Part shown: positions 1 through 9,474 of the stretch, in pieces
Layout of the letters: each line of letters begins with the position of its first letter
How positions within the stretch are numbered: the first letter of the stretch is position 1
NCBI GenBank assembly: GCA_026392775.1
Contig: JAPLBK010000038.1
Span: 1 to 64,000, forward strand
Reading direction: 5' to 3'
Length of the DNA: 64,000 nucleotides
DNA from: Actinomycetota bacterium
GTDB lineage: Bacteria; Actinomycetota; Actinomycetes; Nanopelagicales; Nanopelagicaceae
Position numbers and translations under genes: made by a program
The notes under the pieces: model-generated
What the model was told of the DNA's origin: nothing
What the model saw: the letters and a program-made list of their open reading frames with translations, nothing else
Databases searched by the model: none

Positions 1-111
1 TGGATCGGTTACTTGAAGGTGGTTTTCTCATGAGTGCACCCAATTGCATTGACCGACAATGGCACTCTCTTTATCCACACTCATCCTTTGTGATGAGAAG
101 AATTCAACCCA

Positions 112-678
112 ATGGTTGAGCACATGAGGTGTAAAAAGTTGAAGCCTTCACTCATGACAACCAACCCAGTATCAGAAGAGATATTAATCAGTAGTTTTCG
201 CATTGAAAAGCTAACAAGTTCTTCAAATATCGACTGGCAACATCCGCTACTAGAAATCTTTAGGCCCCAGCCGCTGACTCAACCACTCACACTCAGCAAG
301 CTCTATCTAGTGCCATCTCGATTTGATGATGAGTTCGATCCAGATTTCGCCCCGGAACCCACATCTGCACACGATCTACCTGAGCTTGCGGCGTGGACCG
401 AACGCTTTGTCCACTCAATTGTTGAGATTTGGGCAGGACGACGCTCACCCAGGCAAGTTGAATCTCTGTGTCATCACAGAATCTTCTCTGACTTAGTTCG
501 ACAATCAGGCTCACAAAAGGAGATTGGGCACGTTCGTAAGATTCATATTCAGGAACCGCTAGATGGAATTTGTGAAGCAACCATCACTATTCGATATCAG
601 AATCGATTACGCGCAATGCTAGTTCGATTTGAAGGTATTGATAAACGTTTGTTGTGCACTGCTCTTACCTTACTTTAA
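112..678 (+). CDS. Rv3235-like conserved actinobacterial protein
   Basis: Protein of up to 188 residues. The N-terminal half looks poorly structured and acidic (residues about 70-90). The C-terminal ~100 residues resemble the small Rv3235-type domain found beside secA in actinobacteria: a helix with [23 protein letters not shown], then a basic linker and a beta-rich tail. Function is unknown. It converges on secA and the two stop regions overlap by 4 bases, matching the secA/Rv3235 neighbourhood of Mycobacterium. The start is uncertain: ATG at 112 or ATG at 154 (MTTNPV...), neither with a convincing Shine-Dalgarno. The family call rests on remembered pattern plus synteny. Confidence 0.6.
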   Translation: MVEHMRCKKLKPSLMTTNPVSEEILISSFRIEKLTSSSNIDWQHPLLEIFRPQPLTQPLTLSKLYLVPSRFDDEFDPDFAPEPTSAHDLPELAAWTERFVHSIVEIWAGRRSPRQVESLCHHRIFSDLVRQSGSQKEIGHVRKIHIQEPLDGICEATITIRYQNRLRAMLVRFEGIDKRLLCTALTLL

Positions 679-3347
679 GCAGCACCATGGCAACGCTTGT
701 ATTTCTTACCCGAACCGCATGGGCATTGCGCATTACGAGAAACATCTCCAGTAGTTTTCACTCCAGATTCATCTGCGGCTGTGTATTGAAGACCGCTAGA
801 AGACAATGGCTTAGCTTCAAGACCTGCGCCACTTACTTCTTTGCTTGCGGCCTCAACAGTTACCTCGATATTGAATAGGAATCCAGCAATTTCTTCCTTG
901 ATTGCATCCATCATCGCTGAGAACAAATCAAAGCCTTCGCGTTGATATTCAACGAGTGGATCACGCTGGGCCATGGCACGAAGGCCAATTCCCTCTTGCA
1001 AATAATCCATCTCATATAGATGCTCACGCCATTTGCGATCAAGAACAGAGAGCAAAACCTTGCGCTCTAATTCGCGCATAACTTCTGAACCTAGTGACTC
1101 TTCGCGCTTTGCATAAGCGGCTTGGCAATCCTCAATTACTGCAGCAATTAAGAACTCTGCATCTAAACCATTTCGGGAGCCAACTCGGGAAACAAGTTCA
1201 TCGATGGTAAATGAGATTGGGTAAATGGTCTTAAGTGCATTCCATAAAGTATCTAGATCCCAATCCTCTGAATAACCTTGTGAGGTGGCCATGCTGATAT
1301 AGGCAGTTAGCGTGTCACTTACAAAAGTGGCTACCTGATCCTTGATATCAGCACCCTCTAGGACCATTCGACGCTCACCATAAACAACTTGGCGCTGGCG
1401 ATTCATTACATCGTCATACTTCAAAACATTCTTACGCATTTCAAAGTTCTGTGATTCAACCTGGGTTTGTGCTGAACGAATAGCGTTACTCACCATTTTG
1501 GATTCAATAGGGGCATCTTCGGGAATGCCAGCAGCTGTTAAAAAGCGCTCAACCATTCCTGAGTTAAATCGACGCATAAGTTCATCTTGAAGTGAGAGAT
1601 AGAAACGTGATTCACCAGGATCACCTTGGCGGCCAGAACGACCACGCAACTGATTATCAATGCGTCGAGATTCATGTCGCTCGGTTCCTAAAACATAAAG
1701 TCCACCAAGAGCAATTACTTCTTCATGGCCAAGTGCGACAGCTGCCTTTTGGCGAGTGATTTCCTCTGGCCACGCTTTTTCATACTGCTCTGCATCATCA
1801 ACTGGAGACAGACCTCTGCGCTGTAATTCAAAATCTGCCATGAACTCAGGGTTTCCACCCAGCATGATGTCAGTACCGCGACCAGCCATATTTGTTGCAA
1901 CAGTTACTGCGCCTTTAACACCTGCGCGCGCGATAATTGCCGCTTCGCGCTCGTGATGCTTTGCGTTTAGAACCTCATGGGGAACTCCAGCTTTGCGAAG
2001 AAAACTAGAAAGTTCCTCTGACTTTTCAACGCTGACTGTTCCAACTAGAACTGGTTGACCCTTGCGGTATTTTTCAGCAATGTCGGCCGTAACTGCGATG
2101 AATTTGCCAGCCTCGGACTTATATACAAGATCGGGCTGATCAAGACGGATCATGCTGCGATTTGTTGGAATTGGAACAACACCTAGCTTGTAAATCTGGT
2201 GGAATTCTGAAGCCTCTGTCATGGCTGTACCAGTCATGCCTGAGAGCTTCTCGTAGAGTCGGAAATAGTTCTGCAATGTAATAGTTGCAAGAGTTTGGTT
2301 TTCATCCTTAATTTCAATGCGCTCTTTTGCCTCTAACGCTTGATGCAATCCCTCGCTATAGCGACGTCCGGCCAGCATGCGACCAGTGTGCTCATCAACG
2401 ATGAGTAGTTCACCATTCATCACTACATAATCTTTATCACGCTTAAAGAGCTCTTTTGCCCGCACAGCGTTATTGAGGTAACCAATCATTGGCGTATTGG
2501 CAGCCTCGTAAAGGTTACCGATTTGTAGAAGCTCTTCAACCTTTGTTACGCCATCTTCAAGAATTCCAATCGTGCGCTTCTTTTCATCAATTTCATAGTG
2601 AATCTCGCGCTGTAATTTACCTACAAGATTTGCAAACTCCACATACCACTTCGTAGCTTTATCAGCAGGTCCACTGATGATTAATGGAGTACGTGCCTCA
2701 TCAATTAAAATAGAGTCAACTTCATCTACTACGGCAAAGAAGTGATCGCGTTGAACACACTCTTCAAGTGTCCATGCCATGTTGTCGCGCAAGTAATCAA
2801 AACCAAATTCATTATTTGTGCCATATGTAATGTCAGCTAGGTATGCCTCACGTCGCTCTACTGGAGTCATATTGGCCAAAATCACGCCAACCTTTAATCC
2901 TAAGAAGCGGTGAATACGTCCCATCCATTCGCTATCGCGCTCTGCTAAATAATCATTTGTTGTGACAACGTGAACTCCGCGGCCAGCTAGTGCATTTAAA
3001 TATGAAGGCAAAGTTGCAACTAAAGTCTTTCCTTCACCTGTTCGCATTTCTGCGATATTGCCTTTATGAAGTGCGGCTCCACCCATAATCTGAACGTCGT
3101 AATGGCGCTGGCCCAGAGTTCGCTTTGCAGCTTCACGCACAACAGCAAATGCTTCAGGCATTAAATCATCTAATGACTCGCCTTTAGAAAAACGCTCTTT
3201 AAAGAGTTCAGTTTGTGCTCGAAGCTCAGAATCAGTCATTGCAACAATTCCAGATTCACGTGCATTAACGAGCGCAGCAATCTTGCTCAACTCCCGAAGG
3301 ATGCGGCCCTCGCCTGCACGCATAAGCTTGTCAAAAAACGCTGGCAT
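675..3347 (-). CDS. secA: Preprotein translocase ATPase SecA
   Basis: SecA is the motor ATPase that drives unfolded proteins through SecYEG at the cytoplasmic membrane. Length (890 residues) is normal for SecA1. Visible are the Walker A region [11 protein letters not shown] (about residue 100), the DEAD-type motif [17 protein letters not shown], the GTDIMLGG and [10 protein letters not shown] helicase motifs, and a C-terminal zinc motif [14 protein letters not shown]. The frame opens with a TTG at 3350, but the ATG at 3347 (MPAFFDKL) is preferred because an AAAGG Shine-Dalgarno lies 8 bases upstream. comF precedes it by about 50 bases. The ribosome-hibernation gene that often sits between comF and secA is absent. 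The 3' end overlaps the converging Rv3235-like gene. Confidence 0.97.
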   Translation of the reverse strand: MPAFFDKLMRAGEGRILRELSKIAALVNARESGIVAMTDSELRAQTELFKERFSKGESLDDLMPEAFAVVREAAKRTLGQRHYDVQIMGGAALHKGNIAEMRTGEGKTLVATLPSYLNALAGRGVHVVTTNDYLAERDSEWMGRIHRFLGLKVGVILANMTPVERREAYLADITYGTNNEFGFDYLRDNMAWTLEECVQRDHFFAVVDEVDSILIDEARTPLIISGPADKATKWYVEFANLVGKLQREIHYEIDEKKRTIGILEDGVTKVEELLQIGNLYEAANTPMIGYLNNAVRAKELFKRDKDYVVMNGELLIVDEHTGRMLAGRRYSEGLHQALEAKERIEIKDENQTLATITLQNYFRLYEKLSGMTGTAMTEASEFHQIYKLGVVPIPTNRSMIRLDQPDLVYKSEAGKFIAVTADIAEKYRKGQPVLVGTVSVEKSEELSSFLRKAGVPHEVLNAKHHEREAAIIARAGVKGAVTVATNMAGRGTDIMLGGNPEFMADFELQRRGLSPVDDAEQYEKAWPEEITRQKAAVALGHEEVIALGGLYVLGTERHESRRIDNQLRGRSGRQGDPGESRFYLSLQDELMRRFNSGMVERFLTAAGIPEDAPIESKMVSNAIRSAQTQVESQNFEMRKNVLKYDDVMNRQRQVVYGERRMVLEGADIKDQVATFVSDTLTAYISMATSQGYSEDWDLDTLWNALKTIYPISFTIDELVSRVGSRNGLDAEFLIAAVIEDCQAAYAKREESLGSEVMRELERKVLLSVLDRKWREHLYEMDYLQEGIGLRAMAQRDPLVEYQREGFDLFSAMMDAIKEEIAGFLFNIEVTVEAASKEVSGAGLEAKPLSSSGLQYTAADESGVKTTGDVSRNAQCPCGSGKKYKRCHGAA

Positions 3348-3398
3348 CAATGCAACCTTTCAAAGCTCACGAACTGATGTACTCCAATTTCCCAGCCC

Positions 3399-4034
3399 CT
3401 ATCGTAGAGGTTGGGCCACGCAAGCGGTAACCGCGCCCAAGACCGTGAATCCATGTGAGTTCAGGGCTCTGGCAGCCTCAGAGACAGTGGCTCCTGTAGT
3501 GACCACATCATCAATGAGAATTAATTCACCCCGAGGATAAATGTTCTCAGCTATTCCAAATGCTCCGCGCATGTTGTTAGCCCTTGCTTTTGCGCTAAGG
3601 GTGCTCTGATCTTTGACCTTACGAATAATCGTTAATGCTGGAATTACAGGTATAGATGTTCTCACAGATATTTCATTGCAAATATCGGGAATAAAACTTC
3701 TACCTCGTCTTCGCTTATTTACCACCGCAGAAGGAATCGGCACAAGCCGCACATTATATTTATCAAAATTAGCTCTACTAAGAACGTGAATTATGGCCTC
3801 AATAATCAATTCATCAGCTCCTTTCAAACTACGCTCTTTGGCTGCCAAAATTATTTTGCTTGCAGTTGGAGAATAGAGAACTGCTGAATTAACTCGTAAC
3901 CCTTGAATATGGGTGAGATAGTAATGTGGATGCCATTCTCGTCGGCAATTTGAGCAAATAAATATTCCAATTGCATTACAGCCATAACAACGAGTGGGAA
4001 AGAGCAACTGGCTTAGCTCTGAAATAACCTGCAT
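3399..4034 (-). CDS. ComF family phosphoribosyltransferase-like protein
   Basis: 211 residues. The N-terminus has paired cysteines (CYGCNAIGIFICSNC, residues 17-31) forming the double zinc ribbon of the ComF family. The C-terminus carries the PRPP-binding loop LILIDDVVTTGATVSEA typical of type I phosphoribosyltransferases. ComF is linked to DNA uptake in competent bacteria, but in actinobacteria its role is unproven and it may be a general PRTase-fold protein. It lies between mtrB (48 bases upstream) and secA, as in Mycobacterium, although lpqB, normally between mtrB and comF, is missing. The family is clear; the function is not. Confidence 0.85.
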   Translation of the reverse strand: MQVISELSQLLFPTRCYGCNAIGIFICSNCRREWHPHYYLTHIQGLRVNSAVLYSPTASKIILAAKERSLKGADELIIEAIIHVLSRANFDKYNVRLVPIPSAVVNKRRRGRSFIPDICNEISVRTSIPVIPALTIIRKVKDQSTLSAKARANNMRGAFGIAENIYPRGELILIDDVVTTGATVSEAARALNSHGFTVLGAVTACVAQPLR

Positions 4035-4082
4035 ATTGCCAATTTATCGTGAAAAGAATTGAAGTGAACCTACTTGTGGAAA

Positions 4083-5633
4083 CTAGGCATGTACATCATC
4101 TGGTATTAATTTAATTAAGCGTGATTCAATACCTTGTCGAGATTGACGTGGCAGCGTTAAAACAAAATGTGCACCTTTGCCAGGTCTTCCCCACGCTTCA
4201 AGCTCTCCATTGTGCAAACGAGCATCTTCAAGGGCAATTGAAAGTCCTAAGCCAGTACCCCCACGAATTCTTGCTCGTGAGGGGTCAGCGCGCCAAAAAC
4301 GATCAAATACTCGGGTAAGGGTGTTTTCATCCAAACCAATTCCGTAATCTCTCACACCAACTGCCACATCATATTCACTTGCCACGATTGTTATTGCAAC
4401 TGGCTTTTTTTCAGCGTGATCGATGGCGTTTGAGAATAAATTACGCAAGATGCGCTCAACTCTTCGAATATCTGCTTGCACATTAATACTCTCGGCAATG
4501 CAATAAATGCGAAGATCCGTAGACCTCTCTCGGGCCACTAGCCCCAAGTCCTGCGCACATCGATTAGCCAACAAGACAATGTCAAAGTCAACGGCTTCAA
4601 TAACAGCAACTTCAGCATCAAATCGACTGACTTCAAGTAAATCCTCAAGTAGTCTTTCAAAACGATCTAATTGAGCCACTAAAAGTTCAGTACTTCTTGC
4701 TACGACTGGATCAAAACCATCACGGGAGGCGTTAATAACCTCAGAGGCCATTCGTAGCGTGGTTAGTGGTGTTCTAAGTTCATGGGAAACATCTGAAACA
4801 AATCGTTGCTGCACTCTCGAGAGATTTTCTAGGCGTCCAATTTGTTTCTCTAAGGACTCGGCCATCCCATTAAAGGCAGTTCCTAAAGTGGAAATTTCAT
4901 CGTGCGACACTACTTTCATCCGTTGGCGAAAGTCTCCAGATGTAAACTGGGTTGCAATCGCTGCCGCCTCACGAACAGGTCGAACAACTTGGCGAACTAC
5001 AAGCCAAACAATTAATGCAATAAGTAGAACTAAGAACAAGCCTGTCAAAGCCAAGAGACGTTGAATCAAATCTAGGGTTGCGTTTTGATTAGCAAGAGAA
5101 AAAATCATATACATTTCATACTGACCAGCCCCAGGTATCTGAACTTTTTGACCAAAAGCCAGACCAGGGATTCTTACGCCACCTGCGTATTGGATAGTGA
5201 CATTGGAAGAGACTAAATCAGCACTTTTGCGTACTCGCTTACTTAAATTCTCAGGAATTGATGCTGGATCAACTTGGTTAGAGGTAATTTCATAGTTTTG
5301 AATGCGATTGTTACCAGGGCTTCGCATGAAGACAACTTCTCTGGCATTTTCATTCGTTGTAAGTGAAGTTGCTGAGCTAATGATGTCGTTGATAACTTTA
5401 AATACAGCCGCTTCTTTTTCACCTTCAGCTAATAGAAAACGGTACTCAGCTGAAAATATTGTTGAACGTGCCTCAATACGTGATGACTCCAGATTTACTT
5501 TCTTAATACCCGTGGCTAACTGAGAGTTAAGCGCAGAACCAGTTAGGTAAACAACACCTAAAGAGAGCAAAACAGTTGAAATAATCACTCTAGTTGCAAG
5601 TGAATTACGAAGGCGTAAGAAGATACGGTTCAT
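4083..5633 (-). CDS. mtrB: Sensor histidine kinase MtrB
   Basis: 516 residues. A transmembrane helix at about 14-34, an extracytoplasmic sensor region, a second helix at about 198-215 and a HAMP domain lead into the dimerisation motif VSHELRTPLTTLR with the phospho-accepting His284. The catalytic domain shows the N box (NLFSNAIDHA), G1 (VRDYGIGLDE), F box (FDRFWRAD) and G2 (GGTGLGLSIA). MtrB phosphorylates MtrA, encoded 3 bases upstream, and the pair coordinates cell division and cell-wall metabolism in actinobacteria. The assignment rests on domain order plus the ahcY-mtrA-mtrB-comF-secA context. The lipoprotein LpqB, which normally follows and modulates MtrB, is not encoded here. Confidence 0.92.
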   Translation of the reverse strand: MNRIFLRLRNSLATRVIISTVLLSLGVVYLTGSALNSQLATGIKKVNLESSRIEARSTIFSAEYRFLLAEGEKEAAVFKVINDIISSATSLTTNENAREVVFMRSPGNNRIQNYEITSNQVDPASIPENLSKRVRKSADLVSSNVTIQYAGGVRIPGLAFGQKVQIPGAGQYEMYMIFSLANQNATLDLIQRLLALTGLFLVLLIALIVWLVVRQVVRPVREAAAIATQFTSGDFRQRMKVVSHDEISTLGTAFNGMAESLEKQIGRLENLSRVQQRFVSDVSHELRTPLTTLRMASEVINASRDGFDPVVARSTELLVAQLDRFERLLEDLLEVSRFDAEVAVIEAVDFDIVLLANRCAQDLGLVARERSTDLRIYCIAESINVQADIRRVERILRNLFSNAIDHAEKKPVAITIVASEYDVAVGVRDYGIGLDENTLTRVFDRFWRADPSRARIRGGTGLGLSIALEDARLHNGELEAWGRPGKGAHFVLTLPRQSRQGIESRLIKLIPDDVHA

Positions 5634-5636
5634 AGT

Positions 5637-6323
5637 TTAGGAACCGCCCATCACTCCAGCTTTGTAACCAACTCCGCGCACAGTAACCACAATTTCAGGT
5701 CGCTCTGAATCATGCTCGATCTTGGAGCGAAGACGTTGAACGTGGACATTGACCAGACGTGTATCAGTGGAATGGCGATAGCCCCACACTTCACTGAGCA
5801 ACGCATCACGCGTAAATACACGGCCAGGCTCTTTAGCCAGTGCTACTAATAAATCAAACTCCAAGCGAGTCAATAAAATCTGCCTACCTGCGCGCAAAAC
5901 TTGATGTGCTTGAACATCTATGGCTAAGTCGCCAATAGTTAATAAACCAGCGATATCAACATTTGTTCGGCGCAAGCGTGTGCGAATACGGGCAATCAAC
6001 TCTGATGGATGTCTAAATGGTTTAACCATGTAATCATCTGCCCCAGCTTCAAGCCCGCGCACAACATCATGCGAATCACCTTTTGCTGTCAACATGATGA
6101 TTGGAACCATTGATTCTGCTCGAAGTAATCTACAGACTTCAATGCCATCGAGTCCAGGCAACATAACATCCAACAGAACTAAGTCTGGTGGATTGTTACG
6201 AAATACATCGAGAACTTCATCCCCGCGACTTACAAGGTCTACATCAATACCTGCACCGGTTAAAACAATGCCGAGCATTTCGGCAAGGTCCTGGTCGTCA
6301 TCGACGACCATAACCAATGTCAT
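5637..6323 (-). CDS. mtrA: Response regulator MtrA (OmpR family)
   Basis: 228 residues. A receiver domain contains the acidic pocket VVDDDQ (residues 7-11), the phospho-acceptor Asp52 (LVLLDVMLPG), a Thr in IIMLTAKG and the conserved Lys. A C-terminal winged helix follows (RVFTRDALLSEVWGY, DTRLVNVHVQRLRSKIE, VRGVGYK). It is a DNA-binding transcription factor activated by MtrB. Its ATG overlaps the ahcY stop as TAATG, so it is probably translated by coupling from the ahcY message. The thymidylate kinase gene that separates ahcY and mtrA in Mycobacterium is absent here. Confidence 0.95.
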   Translation of the reverse strand: MTLVMVVDDDQDLAEMLGIVLTGAGIDVDLVSRGDEVLDVFRNNPPDLVLLDVMLPGLDGIEVCRLLRAESMVPIIMLTAKGDSHDVVRGLEAGADDYMVKPFRHPSELIARIRTRLRRTNVDIAGLLTIGDLAIDVQAHQVLRAGRQILLTRLEFDLLVALAKEPGRVFTRDALLSEVWGYRHSTDTRLVNVHVQRLRSKIEHDSERPEIVVTVRGVGYKAGVMGGS

Positions 6324-7609
6324 TAGCTACCGTGCTCCCAAGAGTTCAAGTACATATCTTGTGCTGGGGTAAGTGTGTCAATGAGGCCGCCCATGCTCTT
6401 CAACTTTAAGCTAGCAACTTCCTTATCGATATATGTAGGAACGTTGTGAACACCAGGCTTTAGGTTCTTAGCTTCCTTAACAAGGTATTCAGCAGTTAAC
6501 GCTTGATCAGAAAATGACATATCCATCACTGATGCTGGGTGACCTTCTGCTGCGCCAAGGTTTACAAGGCGACCTTCTGCAAGTAGAAGTAAACGGCGAC
6601 CATCAGCCATTACATATTCATCGGTCTGGTGGCGCATCTTTACATTCTTCTTCACTGAATGCTGTTCTAGCCAAGCAACGTCAATTTCAATATCAAAGTG
6701 GCCTGAGTTAGCCATGATTGCGCCATCCTTCATTACTGCAAAGTGCTCATCGCGCAATACATCACGGTTACCAGTAACAGTAATGAAAACATCACCAACT
6801 TTTGCAGCATCTGCCATTGGCATAACGCGGAAACCTTGCATCATCGCATCTAACGCCTTAGTTGGATCAATCTCAGTAATGATGACATCAGCACCCATTC
6901 CCTTTGCGCGTTCTGCAACACCTTTACCGCAGTAACCGAATCCAGCAACAACAAGGATGCGTCCTGCTAGAAGAAAGTTAGTTGAACGAAATACTGCATC
7001 AAGAGTTGATTGACCTGTTCCATAACGATTATCAAACATGTGCTTCGTGTCCGTATCGTTCACAGCAATCATTGGGAACTGAAGTGCTCCATCTTTTGCC
7101 ATCTGGTTGAGACGGATAACTCCTGTTGTGGTTTCTTCGCAACCACCAGCGATATTTGGAATTAATTCTTTGCGAGTTGTGTGAAGAGTGTTGACGAGGT
7201 CGCAACCATCATCGAAAACTTGGTGTGGTTCGATATCAAGGGATGCGTTGATGTGCTTGTAGTAACCATCGCGGTCAACAGCGTTGCGAGCAAAAACTGA
7301 GATTCCATACTCATGGACCAAAGCAGCTGCAGTGTCATCTTGAGTTGAAAGTGGATTTGATGCACATAAAGCGATATCAGCACCGCCAGCTTTTAGAACG
7401 CGCATTAAGACAGCTGTCTCAGTTGTTACGTGCATACATGCAGAGATGCGAACACCAGCAAAAGGTTGTGACTTTTCAAAGCGTTGACGGATTTGAGCAA
7501 GAACAGGCATATTGCGCTCTGCCCATTCAATGCGCATGCGTCCCTGTGTAGCAAGAGATGCATCTGCAATATCGTGCTTTGGAAGAGTAGAAGTAACTGG
7601 TACGTTCAC
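6323..7609 (-). CDS. ahcY: Adenosylhomocysteinase (SAH hydrolase)
   Basis: 428 residues. The enzyme reversibly cleaves S-adenosylhomocysteine to adenosine and homocysteine and so relieves product inhibition of methyltransferases. Diagnostic stretches are the N-terminal LKAGGADIALCASNPLSTQDD, the NAD-binding glycine loop VVAGFGYCGKGVAERAKG and the C-terminal LTPAQDMYLNSWEHGS. The length fits the shorter bacterial form that lacks the insertion of mycobacterial SahH. Start is GTG at 7609 with a strong AAAAGGAG Shine-Dalgarno 7 bases upstream; that Shine-Dalgarno lies in a hairpin (see the leader entry). The adenosine product could feed the salvage genes near 53 kb. Confidence 0.97.
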   Translation of the reverse strand: MNVPVTSTLPKHDIADASLATQGRMRIEWAERNMPVLAQIRQRFEKSQPFAGVRISACMHVTTETAVLMRVLKAGGADIALCASNPLSTQDDTAAALVHEYGISVFARNAVDRDGYYKHINASLDIEPHQVFDDGCDLVNTLHTTRKELIPNIAGGCEETTTGVIRLNQMAKDGALQFPMIAVNDTDTKHMFDNRYGTGQSTLDAVFRSTNFLLAGRILVVAGFGYCGKGVAERAKGMGADVIITEIDPTKALDAMMQGFRVMPMADAAKVGDVFITVTGNRDVLRDEHFAVMKDGAIMANSGHFDIEIDVAWLEQHSVKKNVKMRHQTDEYVMADGRRLLLLAEGRLVNLGAAEGHPASVMDMSFSDQALTAEYLVKEAKNLKPGVHNVPTYIDKEVASLKLKSMGGLIDTLTPAQDMYLNSWEHGS

Positions 7610-7614
7610 GAAAA

Positions 7615-7642
7615 GCTCCTTTTATCGACTGCGGTCAGGAGC
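7615..7642 (-). promoter_or_regulatory. Hairpin covering the ahcY Shine-Dalgarno
   Basis: Read towards ahcY, a perfect 6-base inverted repeat GCTCCT ... AGGAGC (7637-7642 and 7615-7620) pairs the AGGAG Shine-Dalgarno with an upstream anti-Shine-Dalgarno. A GAC-CGCA-GTC mini-stem lies inside the loop. A possible -10 (TAACCT) lies just upstream, so the hairpin may occupy most of the leader. Translation control is inferred; no known SAH or SAM riboswitch consensus was recognised. Confidence 0.4.
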
Positions 7643-7688
7643 ATAGGTTACTGCCCCCACGCCTAAAGCGAGTAATGAAGGCACGCAC

Positions 7689-9050
7689 CTAGCCACGAAT
7701 AAGGGAGAGAACCTCATCACGTAGCTCTTGCATGCGCTCTGGCGCCTTGGCCTCAACGTTGAGTCTAAGCAATGGCTCTGTATTCGAGGGGCGAAGATTA
7801 AACCACCACGTATCGCCATTGACTGTGAGTCCATCAAGATGATCCGTTGTTACCCCGGCCATAGAACTATACGTGGCCTCAACTAATGCAGTTGCTGCCT
7901 GCGTATCTGTAACTTTGGAATTGATTTCACCACTGAGGAAATATCGCTGATACGGCTTTAAAATCTCTGACATAGATTTATCAGATTCTCCTAATGCCGC
8001 GATTACATGCAGAGCTGCAAGTGCACCAGAATCTGCTCTCCAGAAATCATCAAAATAAAAATGGCCTGAATGCTCTCCACCAAAAATCGCTTTACTCTCA
8101 GCCATCATTTTCTTTATATAAGAATGTCCAACACGAGAGCGAAGCCCAACGCCACCATTTTCTTCAATAACCTCTAACACAGCCCGCGATGAGATTAAAT
8201 TATAAATAATCGTTGCTCCAGGGTTTTTCTTGAGCTCGCGCTCTGCAATCAAAGATGTTAAGTCGGATGGATTAATTGCATTAGCTTTCTCATCAACTAA
8301 AAAACAACGATCAGCATCACCATCAAAAGCCAGACCTAAATCTGCACCGTGTTTGATAACTGCCTTTTGAAGATCTCGCAGATTCTTTTCATCTATTGGA
8401 TTTGCCTCATGATTGGGGAAGGTCCCATCTAGTTCAAAGTACATAGGGATTATTTCGCAGTTTAGCCGCGCAAATATCGCTGGAGCTGTGTGTCCAGCCA
8501 TTCCATTTCCTGCATCTACAAGGATTTTAAGCGGGCGAATGGTGGTGAGATCGACAAGGCTTAAAAGGTGATCCACATACTCTTCAAGCATGTCCCGTTG
8601 AGTTTCAACCCCAACTGAGCGAAGTTCAAGTGCTGAACCTTTGCGAACAAAATTTTCAATGGCAAGTAATCCTGACTCTTTACCAATCGGACGTGCACTG
8701 CTTAGACAGAGTTTGATTCCGTTATATTCAGCAGGGTTGTGGCTAGCGGTAAACATCGCACCTGGTAGGCCTAGTTTGCCTGAAGCAAAATACAACATAT
8801 CTGTTGAGGCTAATCCAATACGAATGACATCCATTCCTAAAGAAGTAACACCGGCAGAAAATGCATCTGCAAGTGGAATTGAAGATGGCCGCATATCTTC
8901 ACCAATAACAACTGTTCCCGGCTCGCGCTGTTGTTGTAGAAAGCGGGCATATGCGACGCCTGTAGCAAAAGTAAAGTCTGGAGTTATCTCTAAATCAACG
9001 AGCCCACGAATGTCATATGCTTTAAAAATATTTGCAATCTCTTGCGACAT
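7689..9050 (-). CDS. manB: Phosphomannomutase/phosphoglucomutase
   Basis: 453 residues of the alpha-D-phosphohexomutase family, interconverting hexose 6-phosphate and 1-phosphate. Visible are the catalytic phosphoserine loop MFTASHNPAEYNG, the metal loop FDGDADRCFL, the sugar-binding loop GGEHSGHFYF and the phosphate-binding RPSNTEPLLRL. With the nearby guanylyltransferase (14284-15291) it can supply mannose 1-phosphate for GDP-mannose, used in mannosylated envelope glycans. It lies 10 bases downstream of the DUF3499 gene, with Shine-Dalgarno AAGGAA, in the same order as Rv3257c/Rv3258c. Substrate preference (mannose or glucose) cannot be read from the sequence. Confidence 0.92.
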   Translation of the reverse strand: MSQEIANIFKAYDIRGLVDLEITPDFTFATGVAYARFLQQQREPGTVVIGEDMRPSSIPLADAFSAGVTSLGMDVIRIGLASTDMLYFASGKLGLPGAMFTASHNPAEYNGIKLCLSSARPIGKESGLLAIENFVRKGSALELRSVGVETQRDMLEEYVDHLLSLVDLTTIRPLKILVDAGNGMAGHTAPAIFARLNCEIIPMYFELDGTFPNHEANPIDEKNLRDLQKAVIKHGADLGLAFDGDADRCFLVDEKANAINPSDLTSLIAERELKKNPGATIIYNLISSRAVLEVIEENGGVGLRSRVGHSYIKKMMAESKAIFGGEHSGHFYFDDFWRADSGALAALHVIAALGESDKSMSEILKPYQRYFLSGEINSKVTDTQAATALVEATYSSMAGVTTDHLDGLTVNGDTWWFNLRPSNTEPLLRLNVEAKAPERMQELRDEVLSLIRG

Positions 9051-9060
9051 TAATTATTCC

Positions 9061-9432
9061 TTACGATGGAACAGCCCGTAGGTGACCTCGGCGTCCAATT
9101 GAGGCGTGTGAAGTATCTTCACCTACAACTGTAGGTGTTTCTTCACTTCGCTTTGCAACTTCACGCACTGCATCTGCAATCGCCATTAAATCATCATCTG
9201 ATGGACCAGGTTCATTTCCTGTTAACTCTTGCTTAATAACATTCCATCCGTGTGGAACTTTCAAACGCTCACCATGAATTACACATAGATCATATGCATG
9301 TGGTTCTGAATATGTAGCAAGTGGTCCGACTACAGCAGTTGATTCAGCATAAATATAAGTCAGAGTCATCGTGGCAATTGAGCGGCAGCCCACACGAGAG
9401 CAAGCTCGACCTACCTGTGCTGGTGACTTCAT
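9061..9432 (-). CDS. DUF3499 family protein
   Basis: 123 residues of unknown function. The N-terminal half has two close cysteines (ACSRVGC, residues 10-16) and a later C and H (YDLCVIHGERLKVPHGW), suggesting a metal-binding ribbon. The C-terminal tail is variable. The family is actinobacteria-specific and normally sits between manB and whiB2-type genes, as here. A TAATGT hexamer 7 bases before the ATG with no Shine-Dalgarno suggests a leaderless start within the larger operon. Confidence 0.85.
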   Translation of the reverse strand: MKSPAQVGRACSRVGCRSIATMTLTYIYAESTAVVGPLATYSEPHAYDLCVIHGERLKVPHGWNVIKQELTGNEPGPSDDDLMAIADAVREVAKRSEETPTVVGEDTSHASIGRRGHLRAVPS

Positions 9433-9439
9433 GGTTAGA

Positions 9440-9445
9440 ACATTA
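9440..9445 (-). promoter_or_regulatory. Putative -10 element for the DUF3499-manB unit
   Basis: TAATGT on the minus strand, 7 bases before the ATG at 9432. No Shine-Dalgarno lies between, so the mRNA would be leaderless. No convincing -35 is seen. Confidence 0.4.
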
Positions 9446-9474
9446 GTGGCCTGTGTGCCAATTATTAGGGATTG

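Noticed and set aside
3..117. Open frame from the left edge ending at 117 (38 codons, ending RRIQPNG), possibly the 3' end of an upstream gene.
   Set aside because: Too short and without recognisable motif; no neighbour evidence inside the window.
7610..7688. Known SAH or SAM riboswitch upstream of ahcY.
   Set aside because: The gap is short and no known consensus core was recognised; only a simple hairpin is supported.
8641..9081. 146-codon plus-strand frame opposite manB.
   Set aside because: Antisense shadow of a well-supported gene; no start signal or motif.
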